A stretch of DNA of 64,000 nt from Microbacterium arabinogalactanolyticum (GCF_030268005.1 NZ_BRZC01000004.1:682001-746000); one strand, 5' to 3'. Positions 16,217 through 25,338 are shown, counted from the first letter of the stretch. Numbers and translations are program-made. Notes: a model not told the origin generated them from the sequence alone.

Positions 16217-19129
16217 CTACTCCCCCGCGGTCTGACCCTCCAGCTCGAGGATCTTCTGGACCGCCGCGGTGAGCTTCTCGTCCTGGACGGCGAACTCGGA
16301 GAGGTCGCCGTCGCGCAGCGCCGCGTTCCGAGCGGCGAGCGCCGCTCCGGCATCCGCCAGCGCCTGCTTCATGGCGTCCGACGAGGTGGGAGGCGTGGTG
16401 CCGCCCTGATCCGGCGGCGTGGTGCCGCCGTCCCCGGGATTCGGGGTCACGCCCTCGTCGCCGCCCGGCGCGCCGGCGTCGCCGCCGAACAGTGCATCCA
16501 GCGCCTCGGTCAGGGTGTCCTCGAAGGCGACCCGGTCACCGAAGGCGACGAGGATCTTGCGCAGCGTGGGCAGCTTGGTGCCCTCGGACGACTGCACGAA
16601 CACCGGCTGCACGTACAGCAGACCGCCGCCGACCGGCAGAGTCAGCAGGTTGCCGTACTTCACCTCCGACTTTCCGATCGTGAGCACGTTGAGCTTCTCG
16701 GCCACGCTGGCGTTCGAGTCGAATGTGTTCTGCACCTGACCGGGGCCCGGCACGGTGGTGGAGGTGTCGATCTCCAGCATCCGCAGCTTGCCGTAGTCCT
16801 TCGCCTTCACGCCGGCCTTGTCGCCGGCGTCCGAGTCGACCGCGAGGTAGCCCATCAGCACCTGCCGGCTGTCGCCGGCGCCGTCGGCGGGGATGAACGT
16901 CGAGAACATCGAGAACCGCGGCTCGTCCTGACCCGGCATCTTCATCGACAGGTAATACGGGGGCTGCAGCTGGCCCTTCTCGCGCGGGTCCTCCGGCGTC
17001 TGCCAGCGGTTGTCCTCCTGGGCGAAGGAGCCCGCGTCGTCGATGTGGTAGACGCCGAGGATGTCGCGCTGCACCTTGAACAGGTCGGTGGGGTATCGCA
17101 CGTGGCTGATCAGGTCGGCCGACATGTCGCTGATCGGCTTGACCGTGGTCGGGTAGATCTTCTCCCAGGCCTTCAGGACCGGGTCCTGGTCGTCCCAGGC
17201 GTACAGCTTGACCGAGCCGTCGTAGGCGTCCACGGTGGCCTTGACCGAGTTGCGGATGTAGTTGATGTTGTCGAACGCGACCGCGGAGGCCGGCGTCTGC
17301 GAATCCGCGATGGCGTCCTGCATGCTGACCGTCTTGGAGTACGGGTACGACGCGCTGGTGGTGAAGCCGTCGACGATCCACACGATGTGGCCGTCCACGA
17401 CGCTCGGGTACGGGTCGCGGTCCAGCGTCAGGTACGGGGCGACCTTCTTCACGCGCGTGAGCGGGTCGCGGTCGTACAGGATCTGCGAGTCGGAGTTGAC
17501 CAGGTTCGAGAACAGGATCTGCTCGGACTGGAACTTCAGCGCGTACAGCAGTTTGGTGAACGTGTTGCCGATCCGCGGTCCGCCGTTGCCGGTGAACGTG
17601 GTCTTGGTGTCGCTGCTCTCGCTGTCCTGACCACGCGGGTAGTCGATCTCGACGGGCTTGGTGCCCTCCGGGGCGCCCACGATGGAGTACTCCGGCGAGG
17701 TCTCGCCGAAGTACACGCGCGGCTCGAAGTGCTCGCTGTCGGTCAGGAAGCCCGAGGTGGGGATGCCCTGCTCCAGGAAGACCGGGTCGCCGTCCGAGGT
17801 GCGCTCGTTGCCCGCCATGGCGACCAGGCCGTAGCCGTGCGTGTACACCGCGGCGCGGTTGTTCCAGCTGTCACCGCCGCCGAGCTTGTTCATGTCGAGG
17901 TCGCGGACCGAGACGACGGTGTCCTGCTTCTTTCCGTCGATCGTGTAGCGGTCGACGTCCATGTCCGTGGCGAACTGGTAGTACGAGCGGTACTGCTCGA
18001 GCTGGCGGACGGTCGGACCGATGACGGCCGGGTCCATGATGCGGATGGATGCCGTGGTGTCGGCATCCGCGCGCAGCTGACCGGCCGTGGTGTCGGTGGT
18101 CGCCTTGAACGGAGTGACCTCCATGTCCGCGACGCCGAACGCCTCCTTGGTGGCGTTGATGTTCCGCTCGTAGTACTGCGCCTGATAGCTGTTCTCGTTC
18201 GGCTTCACCTGGAAGGTGGTGACCACCCACGGGTAGCCCATGCCCACCACCAGCGAGGCGACGATCAGCAGCGCGGTGGCGGCCAGCGGGAAGCGCCAGC
18301 GGCCGATCACGGCGGTGATCAGGAACAGCACGGCGACGACCGCGGCGATGATCGACAGGATCGCCAGTCCCGGGATCGTGGCGTTCACTCCGGTGTATCC
18401 CGCACCGGTGATGCGACCCTCCGGCTGCACCAGCGTGAGGTAGCGGTCCAGCCACAGGCTCACGGCCTGCACGGCCAGGTAGAGGCCGGCGAGCACCGCG
18501 AGCTGGATGCGCGCGGGCTTGGAGATGCGCAGCTCACGCTGACCGATGCGCACCGAGCCGTACAGATAGGACACCAGCGCGGTGATCACCAGGCACAGCA
18601 GCAGCACGGCCGAGACGAACGCCAGCAGCATCGAGTAGAACGGCATCGCGAAGAGGTAGAAGCCCGTGTCCAGGTGGAACTCGGGATCGAGCGTCTTGGT
18701 GCTCACGCCGTTGGCCCACAGCCACACGGTCTTCCAGTTGCCCGCGGCGGCGAAGCCCGCGAAGATGCCGAAGAACACCGGCATCCCCCACATCGCCAGC
18801 CGGCGCAGCGGCTCGATGACCTCCTGGTAGCGGTCCAGCTGCGAACTCAGCCGCACGTAGACCGGGCGGAGCCGGTACGCGAGCTGGATGCACAGGAAGA
18901 TCGGCAGCGCCATGCCGAGGAAGCCGAGCGCGAACATCGAGACCGTGGCGATCCACTGCGTGGTCAGGACGTTCGTGAACTTCAGCTGGTCGAACCAGAG
19001 GTACTCGGTGTACAGCGACGCGAAGATGAAGAACGCGGCGATCAGGGCGACGATGATCGCCACCGAGACGGCGAGGATCCGGCGCGAGGCGCTGCGTGTG
19101 GCCGGCGGGTGGGATGAGGAGGTGGTCAC
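16217..19129 (-). CDS. UPF0182 family large membrane protein
   Basis: A 970-residue protein. The first about 310 residues hold about seven membrane helices, and the remaining about 650 residues form one large, probably extracytoplasmic domain (Tyr/Asp-rich, for example GGPRIGNTFTKLLYALKF). The C-terminus is Gly/Pro/Thr-rich and then charged. This actinobacterial/cyanobacterial family (Rv3193c-like) has no established function. It lies next to and in the same direction as the YlbL-type protease. A -10 hexamer TAGGAT (19136-19141) is 6 bases before GTG 19129, so the mRNA is probably leaderless. Confidence 0.93.
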   Translation of the reverse strand: MTTSSSHPPATRSASRRILAVSVAIIVALIAAFFIFASLYTEYLWFDQLKFTNVLTTQWIATVSMFALGFLGMALPIFLCIQLAYRLRPVYVRLSSQLDRYQEVIEPLRRLAMWGMPVFFGIFAGFAAAGNWKTVWLWANGVSTKTLDPEFHLDTGFYLFAMPFYSMLLAFVSAVLLLCLVITALVSYLYGSVRIGQRELRISKPARIQLAVLAGLYLAVQAVSLWLDRYLTLVQPEGRITGAGYTGVNATIPGLAILSIIAAVVAVLFLITAVIGRWRFPLAATALLIVASLVVGMGYPWVVTTFQVKPNENSYQAQYYERNINATKEAFGVADMEVTPFKATTDTTAGQLRADADTTASIRIMDPAVIGPTVRQLEQYRSYYQFATDMDVDRYTIDGKKQDTVVSVRDLDMNKLGGGDSWNNRAAVYTHGYGLVAMAGNERTSDGDPVFLEQGIPTSGFLTDSEHFEPRVYFGETSPEYSIVGAPEGTKPVEIDYPRGQDSESSDTKTTFTGNGGPRIGNTFTKLLYALKFQSEQILFSNLVNSDSQILYDRDPLTRVKKVAPYLTLDRDPYPSVVDGHIVWIVDGFTTSASYPYSKTVSMQDAIADSQTPASAVAFDNINYIRNSVKATVDAYDGSVKLYAWDDQDPVLKAWEKIYPTTVKPISDMSADLISHVRYPTDLFKVQRDILGVYHIDDAGSFAQEDNRWQTPEDPREKGQLQPPYYLSMKMPGQDEPRFSMFSTFIPADGAGDSRQVLMGYLAVDSDAGDKAGVKAKDYGKLRMLEIDTSTTVPGPGQVQNTFDSNASVAEKLNVLTIGKSEVKYGNLLTLPVGGGLLYVQPVFVQSSEGTKLPTLRKILVAFGDRVAFEDTLTEALDALFGGDAGAPGGDEGVTPNPGDGGTTPPDQGGTTPPTSSDAMKQALADAGAALAARNAALRDGDLSEFAVQDEKLTAAVQKILELEGQTAGE

Positions 19130-19135
19130 CCTCCC

Positions 19136-19141
19136 ATCCTA
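19136..19141 (-). promoter_or_regulatory. -10 box of leaderless UPF0182 promoter
   Basis: TAGGAT ends 6 bases upstream of GTG 19129. Confidence 0.4.
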
Positions 19142-19189
19142 TGCAGGGCACCTATGACGGCACCCCGGGTTCCGCTCAGCGCGAAGAGG

Positions 19190-20284
19190 TCACTTCGATG
19201 ATGCGGTGCACACCGGCAGCTTCGAGGTGTCACCGTGGTCGGCGATGACCTCGAGGATGTCGAGGGAGTCCTGCAGCGTGGCCGTCTTGAACACCTTCAG
19301 CCCGTCCGGGATGTGGCCGACGACCTCGTCGCAGTTGCTCTCCGGGGCGAGGAAGACCGTCGCGCCGGCATCGCGCGCGCCGAACAGCTTCTGACGGATG
19401 CCGCCGATCGGCCCGACATCCCCCGCGGCGTCGATCGTGCCGGTGCCGGCCACGTTCACTCCGCCGTTGAGCTCGCCCGGCGTGAGCGTGTCGATGATCC
19501 CGAGCGCGAACATCATGCCGGCGCTCGGGCCGCCCACGTTGTCGAGCTGCAGCTTGACGTCGACGGGGAAGGTGTAGTCGGTCGTGAGAGTGATCCCGAT
19601 CAGCCAGGTGGTGGCACCACTGGCATCCTTCGTCTTCTCCGGGGTGATCGCGACGGTGTCGGTCTCGCTCCCCCGCTTCACGCTGAGCGTGACCTCGGAG
19701 CCCTTCGCCTTCTGGATCGTGTCGCGCAGCAGGGTGGCCGAGTTCACGTCGACCCCGTCGATCGCGAGGATCCGGTCGCCGTCCTTCAGCAGGCCCTCCG
19801 CGGGCGAGTCCTTGAGCACGCTGACGACCTCGACCTGCGCGCCGACGTCGTAGCCCAGCTCGGTGAGGGCCGCCGCGGTCGCCTCGTGCTGGGAGTCGAC
19901 CATCAGCGCGGCGTTCTGCTGATCGCGCTGCTCGCTGGTCACGCCCTCCGGGAAGACGGCGTCGATCGGCACGACAGCACGCGAGGGGTCGAACCAGGCC
20001 AGCGCCAGCTCGAACCAGGTGGGCGTCCGCTGCCTGTTGCCGATGACCTGCACCGTGGTGAGGTCGAGCGTGCCGCCGGTCGGGTACGTCTTGGCGTCCT
20101 TCACCTCGATGAGCGGGACCGAGGCGCCGTCGGTGCCCTTGGCCGTGCCGAGCGTGTCGAACACCGGGCCGGGCCGCTGGATCACGTACTGGGTCGGGAT
20201 GAAGGTCAGTCCGACCAGCGCGACCAGCGAGATGCTCAGTGCGACGACGCCGACGATCGTGCCATTGCTGCGGCGTGATGACAC
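19190..20284 (-). CDS. YlbL-type PDZ/Lon-like serine protease (S16)
   Basis: A 364-residue membrane-anchored protease. One N-terminal helix (about residues 9-29, VGVVALSISLVALVGLTFIP) leads to an outward domain. This contains a PDZ module (about 130-230, with DSPAEGLLKDGDRILAIDG) and a C-terminal Lon protease domain. The catalytic Ser is in GGPSAGMMFALG (about 254) and the Lys in GGIRQKLFGARDAG (about 300). Family members trim or degrade exported proteins. The frame is open further upstream, but GTG 20284 has GGAGG 5 bases before it. Neighbours UPF0182 and DUF2342 are conserved companions in actinobacteria. Confidence 0.92.
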   Translation of the reverse strand: MSSRRSNGTIVGVVALSISLVALVGLTFIPTQYVIQRPGPVFDTLGTAKGTDGASVPLIEVKDAKTYPTGGTLDLTTVQVIGNRQRTPTWFELALAWFDPSRAVVPIDAVFPEGVTSEQRDQQNAALMVDSQHEATAAALTELGYDVGAQVEVVSVLKDSPAEGLLKDGDRILAIDGVDVNSATLLRDTIQKAKGSEVTLSVKRGSETDTVAITPEKTKDASGATTWLIGITLTTDYTFPVDVKLQLDNVGGPSAGMMFALGIIDTLTPGELNGGVNVAGTGTIDAAGDVGPIGGIRQKLFGARDAGATVFLAPESNCDEVVGHIPDGLKVFKTATLQDSLDILEVIADHGDTSKLPVCTASSK

Positions 20285-20402
20285 GTGACCTCCGGGCGTT
20301 CGCGAGCGGCGTACAGATATCCCCGCTGCCAGGGCTGGAGCACAGGATCGTGTGACTAGCGTAGAGCGCACACGCTACGGGCATGCTGAGAGGGCCATTC
20401 GC

Positions 20403-21866
20403 ATGACAGACGACGACCGCGATCCGTCCGACTTCGAGGAGATGCTGCGCCGCATGATGTCCGGCAGGCAGATCGACCCGGAGGAGCTCCGCGAGGCGCT
20501 CTCGAACATGCAGGGCATGCCGATCGATCCCGCTCAGATGCAGGGCTTCATGTCGCAGATGCAGGGCATGTTCGCCGGCGACCCGTGGCAGAACGCCGAG
20601 CGGGCCGCGCTGCACATCGCCAACCAGGACGGCCTCGGCATCACCGCAGGCTCGCAGTCGTCGCTGGCGGATGCCTTCGGCCTGGCGAACCTGTGGCTCA
20701 GCGAGGCCACCACGATCTCGGAGCTGTCCACGACCCCGCAGGCGATGACCCGCGGCGACTGGGTGCAGAAGACCCTGCCGGTGTGGAAGGAGATCGCCAC
20801 GCCGGTGTCGACGTCGATCGCCGACGCCCTCATGGACGCCCTGCAGACGCAGGTGCCCGAGGAGATGCAGGGCATGGTGCAGGGTGCGGGGCAGCTGATG
20901 CGGGGCCTGGGCGGCTCGCTGTTCGCCACCCAGTTCGGGCAGGTGCTGGGCCGGCTGTCGCTCGAGGTCGTCTCCGGCGGAGACGTGGGCATCCCGGTGC
21001 TGCCCGCCGGAACAGCGGCGGTCATCCCGCAGAACATCGCCGCGTTCGGCGAGGGGCTGGAGATCCCCGAGGACCAGATCGCCCTCTACCTCGCGGCGCG
21101 CGAGCTGGCCTACGCCCGGCTGTACCGGCACGCCAAGTGGCTGCACCTGCACGTGCTCTCGCAGATCACCGACTTCGCACGCGGTGTGACGGTCGACATC
21201 GATGCCCTGGAGGACCTCGCCTCGCGACTGGACCCCTCGAACCCGGAGGAGCTGCGCGCGGCGATCGAGGGCGGCGCCCTGCTGCCGGCTCAGACGGATG
21301 CTCAGCGCGAGGCGCTCACGCGCCTGGAGAACCTCATCGCCACGATCGACGGCTGGGTCGACGTCGTCACCGGCCAGGCCATCGCACGGCTCCCCGACGG
21401 CGCCCGTCTCGCCGAGGCGGCTCGCCGTCGTCGCGCGGTCGGCGGCCCCGCCGAGGATGCCCTGGGTGCACTGGTCGGCCTCAAGCTGCGTCCACGGCGA
21501 CTGCGCGAGGCGTCCGCGATGTGGAAGGCCGTGACGGATGCCGTGGGCGTCGCCGCCCGCGACTCCCTGTGGGACTACCCCGACCTCATGCCGTCCTCGG
21601 AGGACATCGACGATCCGACGGCGCTGATCGAGCGGCTGCAGGCGCTGCAGCGTGGCGAGGCGCCCGCGGCCGACGAGTTCGACGAGGCGCTTGCGCGACT
21701 GCTGGACGGCGACGATTTCGGTCGGGCGCCCGGCGAGAACGGTGAGGATCCCGGCGCCGACGGCGATGCCCCCGGCAACGGCCGCGAGACCTCGGACGGC
21801 GACACGGGAGCGGACGGCTCCGACCCGGCATCCGACGACCGCCCGGAGGGCGACCGCCCGGTCTGA
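20403..21866 (+). CDS. DUF2342/zincin-like protein (putative zinc metalloprotease)
   Basis: A 487-residue protein of the actinobacterial zincin_2 (DUF2342) family, divergent from the YlbL-type protease. The first 60 residues are Met/Gln-rich (GMPIDPAQMQGFMSQMQGMF). The central domain contains ARELAYARLYRHAKWLHLHV near residue 233, the region where relatives usually carry a metal-site His (recalled as REAAHxRL). Here Tyr replaces that His, so catalysis is doubtful. The last 70 residues are a low-complexity Gly/Asp/Glu tail. Start at ATG 20403, with only a weak GAGAGGG upstream. Confidence 0.82.
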   Translation: MTDDDRDPSDFEEMLRRMMSGRQIDPEELREALSNMQGMPIDPAQMQGFMSQMQGMFAGDPWQNAERAALHIANQDGLGITAGSQSSLADAFGLANLWLSEATTISELSTTPQAMTRGDWVQKTLPVWKEIATPVSTSIADALMDALQTQVPEEMQGMVQGAGQLMRGLGGSLFATQFGQVLGRLSLEVVSGGDVGIPVLPAGTAAVIPQNIAAFGEGLEIPEDQIALYLAARELAYARLYRHAKWLHLHVLSQITDFARGVTVDIDALEDLASRLDPSNPEELRAAIEGGALLPAQTDAQREALTRLENLIATIDGWVDVVTGQAIARLPDGARLAEAARRRRAVGGPAEDALGALVGLKLRPRRLREASAMWKAVTDAVGVAARDSLWDYPDLMPSSEDIDDPTALIERLQALQRGEAPAADEFDEALARLLDGDDFGRAPGENGEDPGADGDAPGNGRETSDGDTGADGSDPASDDRPEGDRPV

Positions 21867-21971
21867 GTCTCCGCCCCTCCGTACCCGAGCCACTCTCCCT
21901 CCACAGGCGTCTGATCCCGTGGATCCGTCCACAGATGGTCCGGACACGGCCCGCGGATGCCGCGGAGTGCC

Positions 21972-21977
21972 CACAAT
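21972..21977 (+). promoter_or_regulatory. -10 box of leaderless promoter (cyclodehydratase-like gene)
   Basis: CACAAT lies 7 bases before ATG 21985. Confidence 0.4.
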
Positions 21978-21984
21978 CGGGGGT

Positions 21985-22851
21985 ATGAGCCCGCGACCGA
22001 CTCCCGCGACCACCCGACTCGATGCGCGCTACCCGGTGCTGTGGCGGGACGAGCGCACCGTGCAGTTCGGGCTGGAGGGCGTGGTCGCGATCGACGTCGA
22101 GGAGCCGTGGGTGGAACCGCTGCTGCTGCGGCTCCAGGCGGGCATCCGACCGGCGTCCTTCGATGTCGTGGCGCACGGAGTCGGGGCGCCCCGCGTCGCC
22201 GCGCGCGAGCTGCTCTCCCGGCTCCGCCCTGTGCTGGTGAGCGACCCGGCACCCGCACCGCCGGTGAGCATCGAGGGCGTCAACCTGTCGGACGACCGCG
22301 CACTGGAGCGGATGCGGCAGGCGATCGAGGACGAGGGCATCGCCGTGACGGATCCCGACGCCTCCGATGCCGTCGCCCTCGTCCTGATCGAGGGCGCCGC
22401 GGCGGCGCTGCAGCTCGCGCCCTACCTGCGCGAGGACCGAGCGCATCTGCCGGTCGCGTTCGAGCGGGAGGCCGCCGTGATCGGTCCGCTCGTCGTCCCC
22501 GGTCGCACGCCGTGCCTGTCCTGCCGTGATGAGCACGAGTCCCGGCGCGACCCGGCCTGGCCGATGCTGCACGCGCAGCTGGTCGGCCGCTCGGTGTCGA
22601 TCTCCGCCGCACGCATCGCCGTTGCGGCGAGGCTGGCAGCGCGCGTGCTGCGCACACCGGTGGAGCAGGCCGGGCTGACGGTGCGGGTCAGTCCCGACGG
22701 GCGGCTCGCCTGGCGCCCGCTGCGCCATCACGAAGGATGCCCGTGCCTCGAGACGCCGTCCCGATCTCCGCGAGGAACCGCGACGGCGCCCGCTCCCCTC
22801 GTCCCGCGCTGCGAGACCACGAGATCGCGAGGGTACGCGCGGCCCGCGTGA
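21985..22851 (+). CDS. Orphan TOMM/cyclodehydratase-like (ThiF-related, leader-binding) protein
   Basis: A 288-residue protein resembling the leader-peptide-binding part of azole-forming cyclodehydratases (TOMM C protein), which is distantly ThiF/E1-like. Visible features are a winged-helix-like N-terminus (residues 1-80), a Rossmann-like middle (AVALVLIEGAAAAL near 131) and a structural zinc site from CLSC near 178 and CPC near 253. No ATP-dependent YcaO partner or precursor peptide is nearby. The position between DUF2342 and uvrD2 recalls M. tuberculosis Rv3196. The last about 33 residues lie antisense to the end of uvrD2 and look unconserved. Leaderless start at ATG 21985. Confidence 0.7.
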   Translation: MSPRPTPATTRLDARYPVLWRDERTVQFGLEGVVAIDVEEPWVEPLLLRLQAGIRPASFDVVAHGVGAPRVAARELLSRLRPVLVSDPAPAPPVSIEGVNLSDDRALERMRQAIEDEGIAVTDPDASDAVALVLIEGAAAALQLAPYLREDRAHLPVAFEREAAVIGPLVVPGRTPCLSCRDEHESRRDPAWPMLHAQLVGRSVSISAARIAVAARLAARVLRTPVEQAGLTVRVSPDGRLAWRPLRHHEGCPCLETPSRSPRGTATAPAPLVPRCETTRSRGYARPA

Positions 22852-24409
22852 TACCGACGTAGGCCAGGCGGCGCTCCTCGTCGACCGCCTCGAACGTCGA
22901 TGCGTAGGAGATCGGCAGAGCACCCTCGGCCCAGCCCGCCAGCAGCACGTGCGGCCACTCCAGGCCCTTCGCGGCGTGCAGGGTCGACAGCGTCACGGTG
23001 TGCAGGGTCGGCTCGTGCTGGTCCTTCGCCCGCGCCATCAGCTCATCGGCGAACACCCGCAGCGTGGTGCCCTTCGGTGCCTCCTCGGCGAGACGGAGGA
23101 TCGCCCGGCGCGCCTCCCACCCGTCTCGCTGCGCACCGCCGGCTGCCGGCGGCTCGTCGGTGAGTCCCAGGCCGCGCAGCACGTCGCGCACGGTGGGCAG
23201 GAACCCGGCGTCCGTGGGCGCGACGGCCGCGCCTCGCAGACCGAGCACCGCCTGACGCACCTCGGGCATGTCGAAGAAGCGCGTTCCTCCGAGCACGCTC
23301 GTGGCGATGCCGCGGGCGGCGAGCGCCTGCTGCAGCACGGCGGACTGCACGTGCGCGCGGTAGAGCACGGCGATGTCGGACGGCGAGACGCCGGAGGCGA
23401 TGCGGTCGGCGATGGCCGCGGCGATGCCGTCGGCCTCCTCGCGCTCGCTGTCGTAGGCCGTCACGGTGGGCGTCTCCGCACGCGCGTCCTCTCGTGCGGG
23501 CACGAGGGCGAGCGCTCCGGGGCGCCCGTGCATGAGGGCGTTCGCCGCCGCGAGGATGGGCGCCTGGGAGCGGTAGTTGGTCTCCAGGCGCACGACGGTG
23601 GCATCCGGATGGCGCTTCTCGAACTCCAGCAGGTAGCGCTGCTGCGCTCCGGCGAACGAGTAGATGGTCTGGCTCGCATCGCCGACGACGCAGATGTCCC
23701 GACGATCGCCGAGCCACAGCTCCAGCAGCCGGTTCTGCAGCGGCGAGACGTCCTGGTACTCGTCGACCGTGAAGTGCCGGTACTGCTCATGCACGGCCGC
23801 CGCGACGCGGGACTCGGTCTCGAGCATGCCCGCGCACGCGAGCAGCACGTCCTCGAAGTCGAGCTGGCGGCGGTCGTCCTTGAGCTGCTCGTAGGCGGCC
23901 TGCAGCTCGAGCAGCTGCTCCGGGCGGATGCCGGTGATGAGCCGTCCCTGCTGGGCGTACTGCTCGATGGAGAGCATCGACACCTTGCGCCACTCGATCT
24001 CGGAGGCGATGTCGCGCAGGGTCGCGGTGCTCGGCCGAAGGCGCATGGCATCGGCGGCCTGGCCCAGCATCCGCACCTTGTTGTCGATGATCGAGGGCGC
24101 GGTGTCGCCGGTGAGCGTCGGCCAGAAGAAGTTCAGCTGCGCGAGCGCTGCACTGTGGAACGTGCGGGCCGAGACGCCCCCGACGCCGAGCGCGCGGAGT
24201 CGTCCGCGCAGCTCTCCTGCGGCCTTCGCGGTGAAGGTCACGGCCATGACGCGCGACGGCGAGTACGCCCCCGTGTCGACGCCATGCGCGATGCGGTGCG
24301 TGATCACCCGGGTCTTCCCGGTGCCGGCGCCGGCGAGCACGGCGACGGGTCCGCGCAGCACGGATGCCGCCTCCCGCTGCCTTTCGTCGAGGGCGTCGAG
24401 CGCGCTCAC
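22688..24409 (-). CDS. uvrD2: UvrD2-type superfamily 1 DNA helicase (short form)
   Basis: A 573-residue SF1A 3'-5' helicase. Walker A is VLAGAGTGKTRVITHR near residue 27, and motif Ia is VMAVTFTAKAAGELRGR. The DEXX box reads VDEYQDVSPLQNRL, motif III is CVVGDASQTIYSFAGA, motif IV RLETNYRSQAPIL, and motif V/VI TLHAAKGLEW and YVGITRAARTL near 505-530. It ends soon after SRFLAEIG and lacks the HRDC and tetracysteine module of mycobacterial UvrD2 (about 700 residues). GTG 24409 overlaps the nudC stop by 4 bases. The 3' end overlaps the convergent cyclodehydratase-like gene by 164 bases. Likely role: DNA repair. Confidence 0.92.
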   Translation of the reverse strand: MSALDALDERQREAASVLRGPVAVLAGAGTGKTRVITHRIAHGVDTGAYSPSRVMAVTFTAKAAGELRGRLRALGVGGVSARTFHSAALAQLNFFWPTLTGDTAPSIIDNKVRMLGQAADAMRLRPSTATLRDIASEIEWRKVSMLSIEQYAQQGRLITGIRPEQLLELQAAYEQLKDDRRQLDFEDVLLACAGMLETESRVAAAVHEQYRHFTVDEYQDVSPLQNRLLELWLGDRRDICVVGDASQTIYSFAGAQQRYLLEFEKRHPDATVVRLETNYRSQAPILAAANALMHGRPGALALVPAREDARAETPTVTAYDSEREEADGIAAAIADRIASGVSPSDIAVLYRAHVQSAVLQQALAARGIATSVLGGTRFFDMPEVRQAVLGLRGAAVAPTDAGFLPTVRDVLRGLGLTDEPPAAGGAQRDGWEARRAILRLAEEAPKGTTLRVFADELMARAKDQHEPTLHTVTLSTLHAAKGLEWPHVLLAGWAEGALPISYASTFEAVDEERRLAYVGITRAARTLAISWSRSAGRGERAPSRFLAEIGTASRGTGILRDGAAGARRAARRD

Positions 24410-25338
24410 GCGGGTGACCCCTGGGCGGGCGGAGCGCTGCGCCCGCCCCGCACGGCGGTTCCCGATGGCTCCTGATACCAGTGCTCGATGAGCCTGCGCG
24501 CGATCGAGGCCGGACCCGGGAGCCCGACCGGACCGTCGCCGGCCAGGGCGCTGCCGATCTCGTCGCGGGTCAGCCAGCGCACCTCGGTGATCTCCTCGCC
24601 GTCCGGCGCCGTGCGCTCGTCGACGGCGACCGCGCGGAAGCCCAGCATCAGGGATCGCGGGTACGGCCACGCCTGCGAGGAGACGTACCGGATGTCGCGG
24701 ACGCGCACGCCGGCCTCCTCGAAGAGCTCGCGGTGCACGGTGTCCTCCAGCGACTCCCCCGCCTCGACGAAGCCGGCGAAGCAGGAGTGCATGCGGCCGC
24801 GCCAGTTCGCGTTGGCGCCCAGCAGCAGTCGCTCGCCGTCCTGGCTCTCGACCGCGACGATCACCGCCGGGTCGGTGCGCGGGAAGTGCTCGATGTCGCA
24901 GGTGGCGCACCGCCGGGACCAGCCGGCGCTCTGCAGGTCGAGGGCCTCGCCGCACCGGGCGCAGAACCGCGCGTCGTTCAGCCAGCCGGCGAGCGCGATC
25001 GCCGTCACGAACAGGTCCGTCTCATGCGGGTCGAGCCTGCCGCCGGCGTCCCGCAGGCCCAGCCAAGTCTCCTCGGGTGCGCTGTCGATGCTGTCGGTCT
25101 CTGCCGGCGCGGATGCCAGCAGCAGGGGCGTCCCGTCGCGGTCGCGGCCGAGCAGAGCCCAGTCCGCGTCACCGACCGCACCCGCGTCGACGCGGAGCAC
25201 GGCATCCGAGGCCACCCGCAGGCGACCCTCGCGCACGACGACGACCCGCGTACCGGCGGTGGCGCGCAGCCGCGCGACGACGTCCGGCTCGGTGCGCAGT
25301 TCGGCCGCCCGGTCGAGGATGTCCCGTTCCGCAGTCAT
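24406..25338 (-). CDS. nudC: NAD(+) diphosphatase / RNA decapping Nudix enzyme NudC
   Basis: A 310-residue NudC. It cleaves NADH/NAD+ and can remove NAD caps from RNA. It has an N-terminal NUDIX-like domain, a four-Cys zinc ribbon (ARFCARCGE ... RCATCD, near residues 119-140), then the Nudix box GFVEAGES...ELFEEAG near 183-202, and SQAWPYPRSLMLGF near 214, the SQPWPFPxS signature that defines NudC. AGGAGG lies 5 bases before ATG 25338, preferred over the in-frame ATG 25362. First gene of the nudC-uvrD2 operon and divergent from the pseudokinase gene. Confidence 0.95.
   Translation of the reverse strand: MTAERDILDRAAELRTEPDVVARLRATAGTRVVVVREGRLRVASDAVLRVDAGAVGDADWALLGRDRDGTPLLLASAPAETDSIDSAPEETWLGLRDAGGRLDPHETDLFVTAIALAGWLNDARFCARCGEALDLQSAGWSRRCATCDIEHFPRTDPAVIVAVESQDGERLLLGANANWRGRMHSCFAGFVEAGESLEDTVHRELFEEAGVRVRDIRYVSSQAWPYPRSLMLGFRAVAVDERTAPDGEEITEVRWLTRDEIGSALAGDGPVGLPGPASIARRLIEHWYQEPSGTAVRGGRSAPPAQGSPA

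Noticed and set aside
16091..19117. 1008-residue frame antisense to the UPF0182 gene
   Set aside because: Shadow of the minus-strand gene; composition is dominated by Arg, Gly, Val, His and Asp, with no motif.
21985..22851. A full azole-containing peptide (TOMM) biosynthesis cluster
   Set aside because: No YcaO, dehydrogenase, transporter or Cys/Ser/Thr-rich precursor is found near the cyclodehydratase-like gene; the transporters in the window are far away and of other types.
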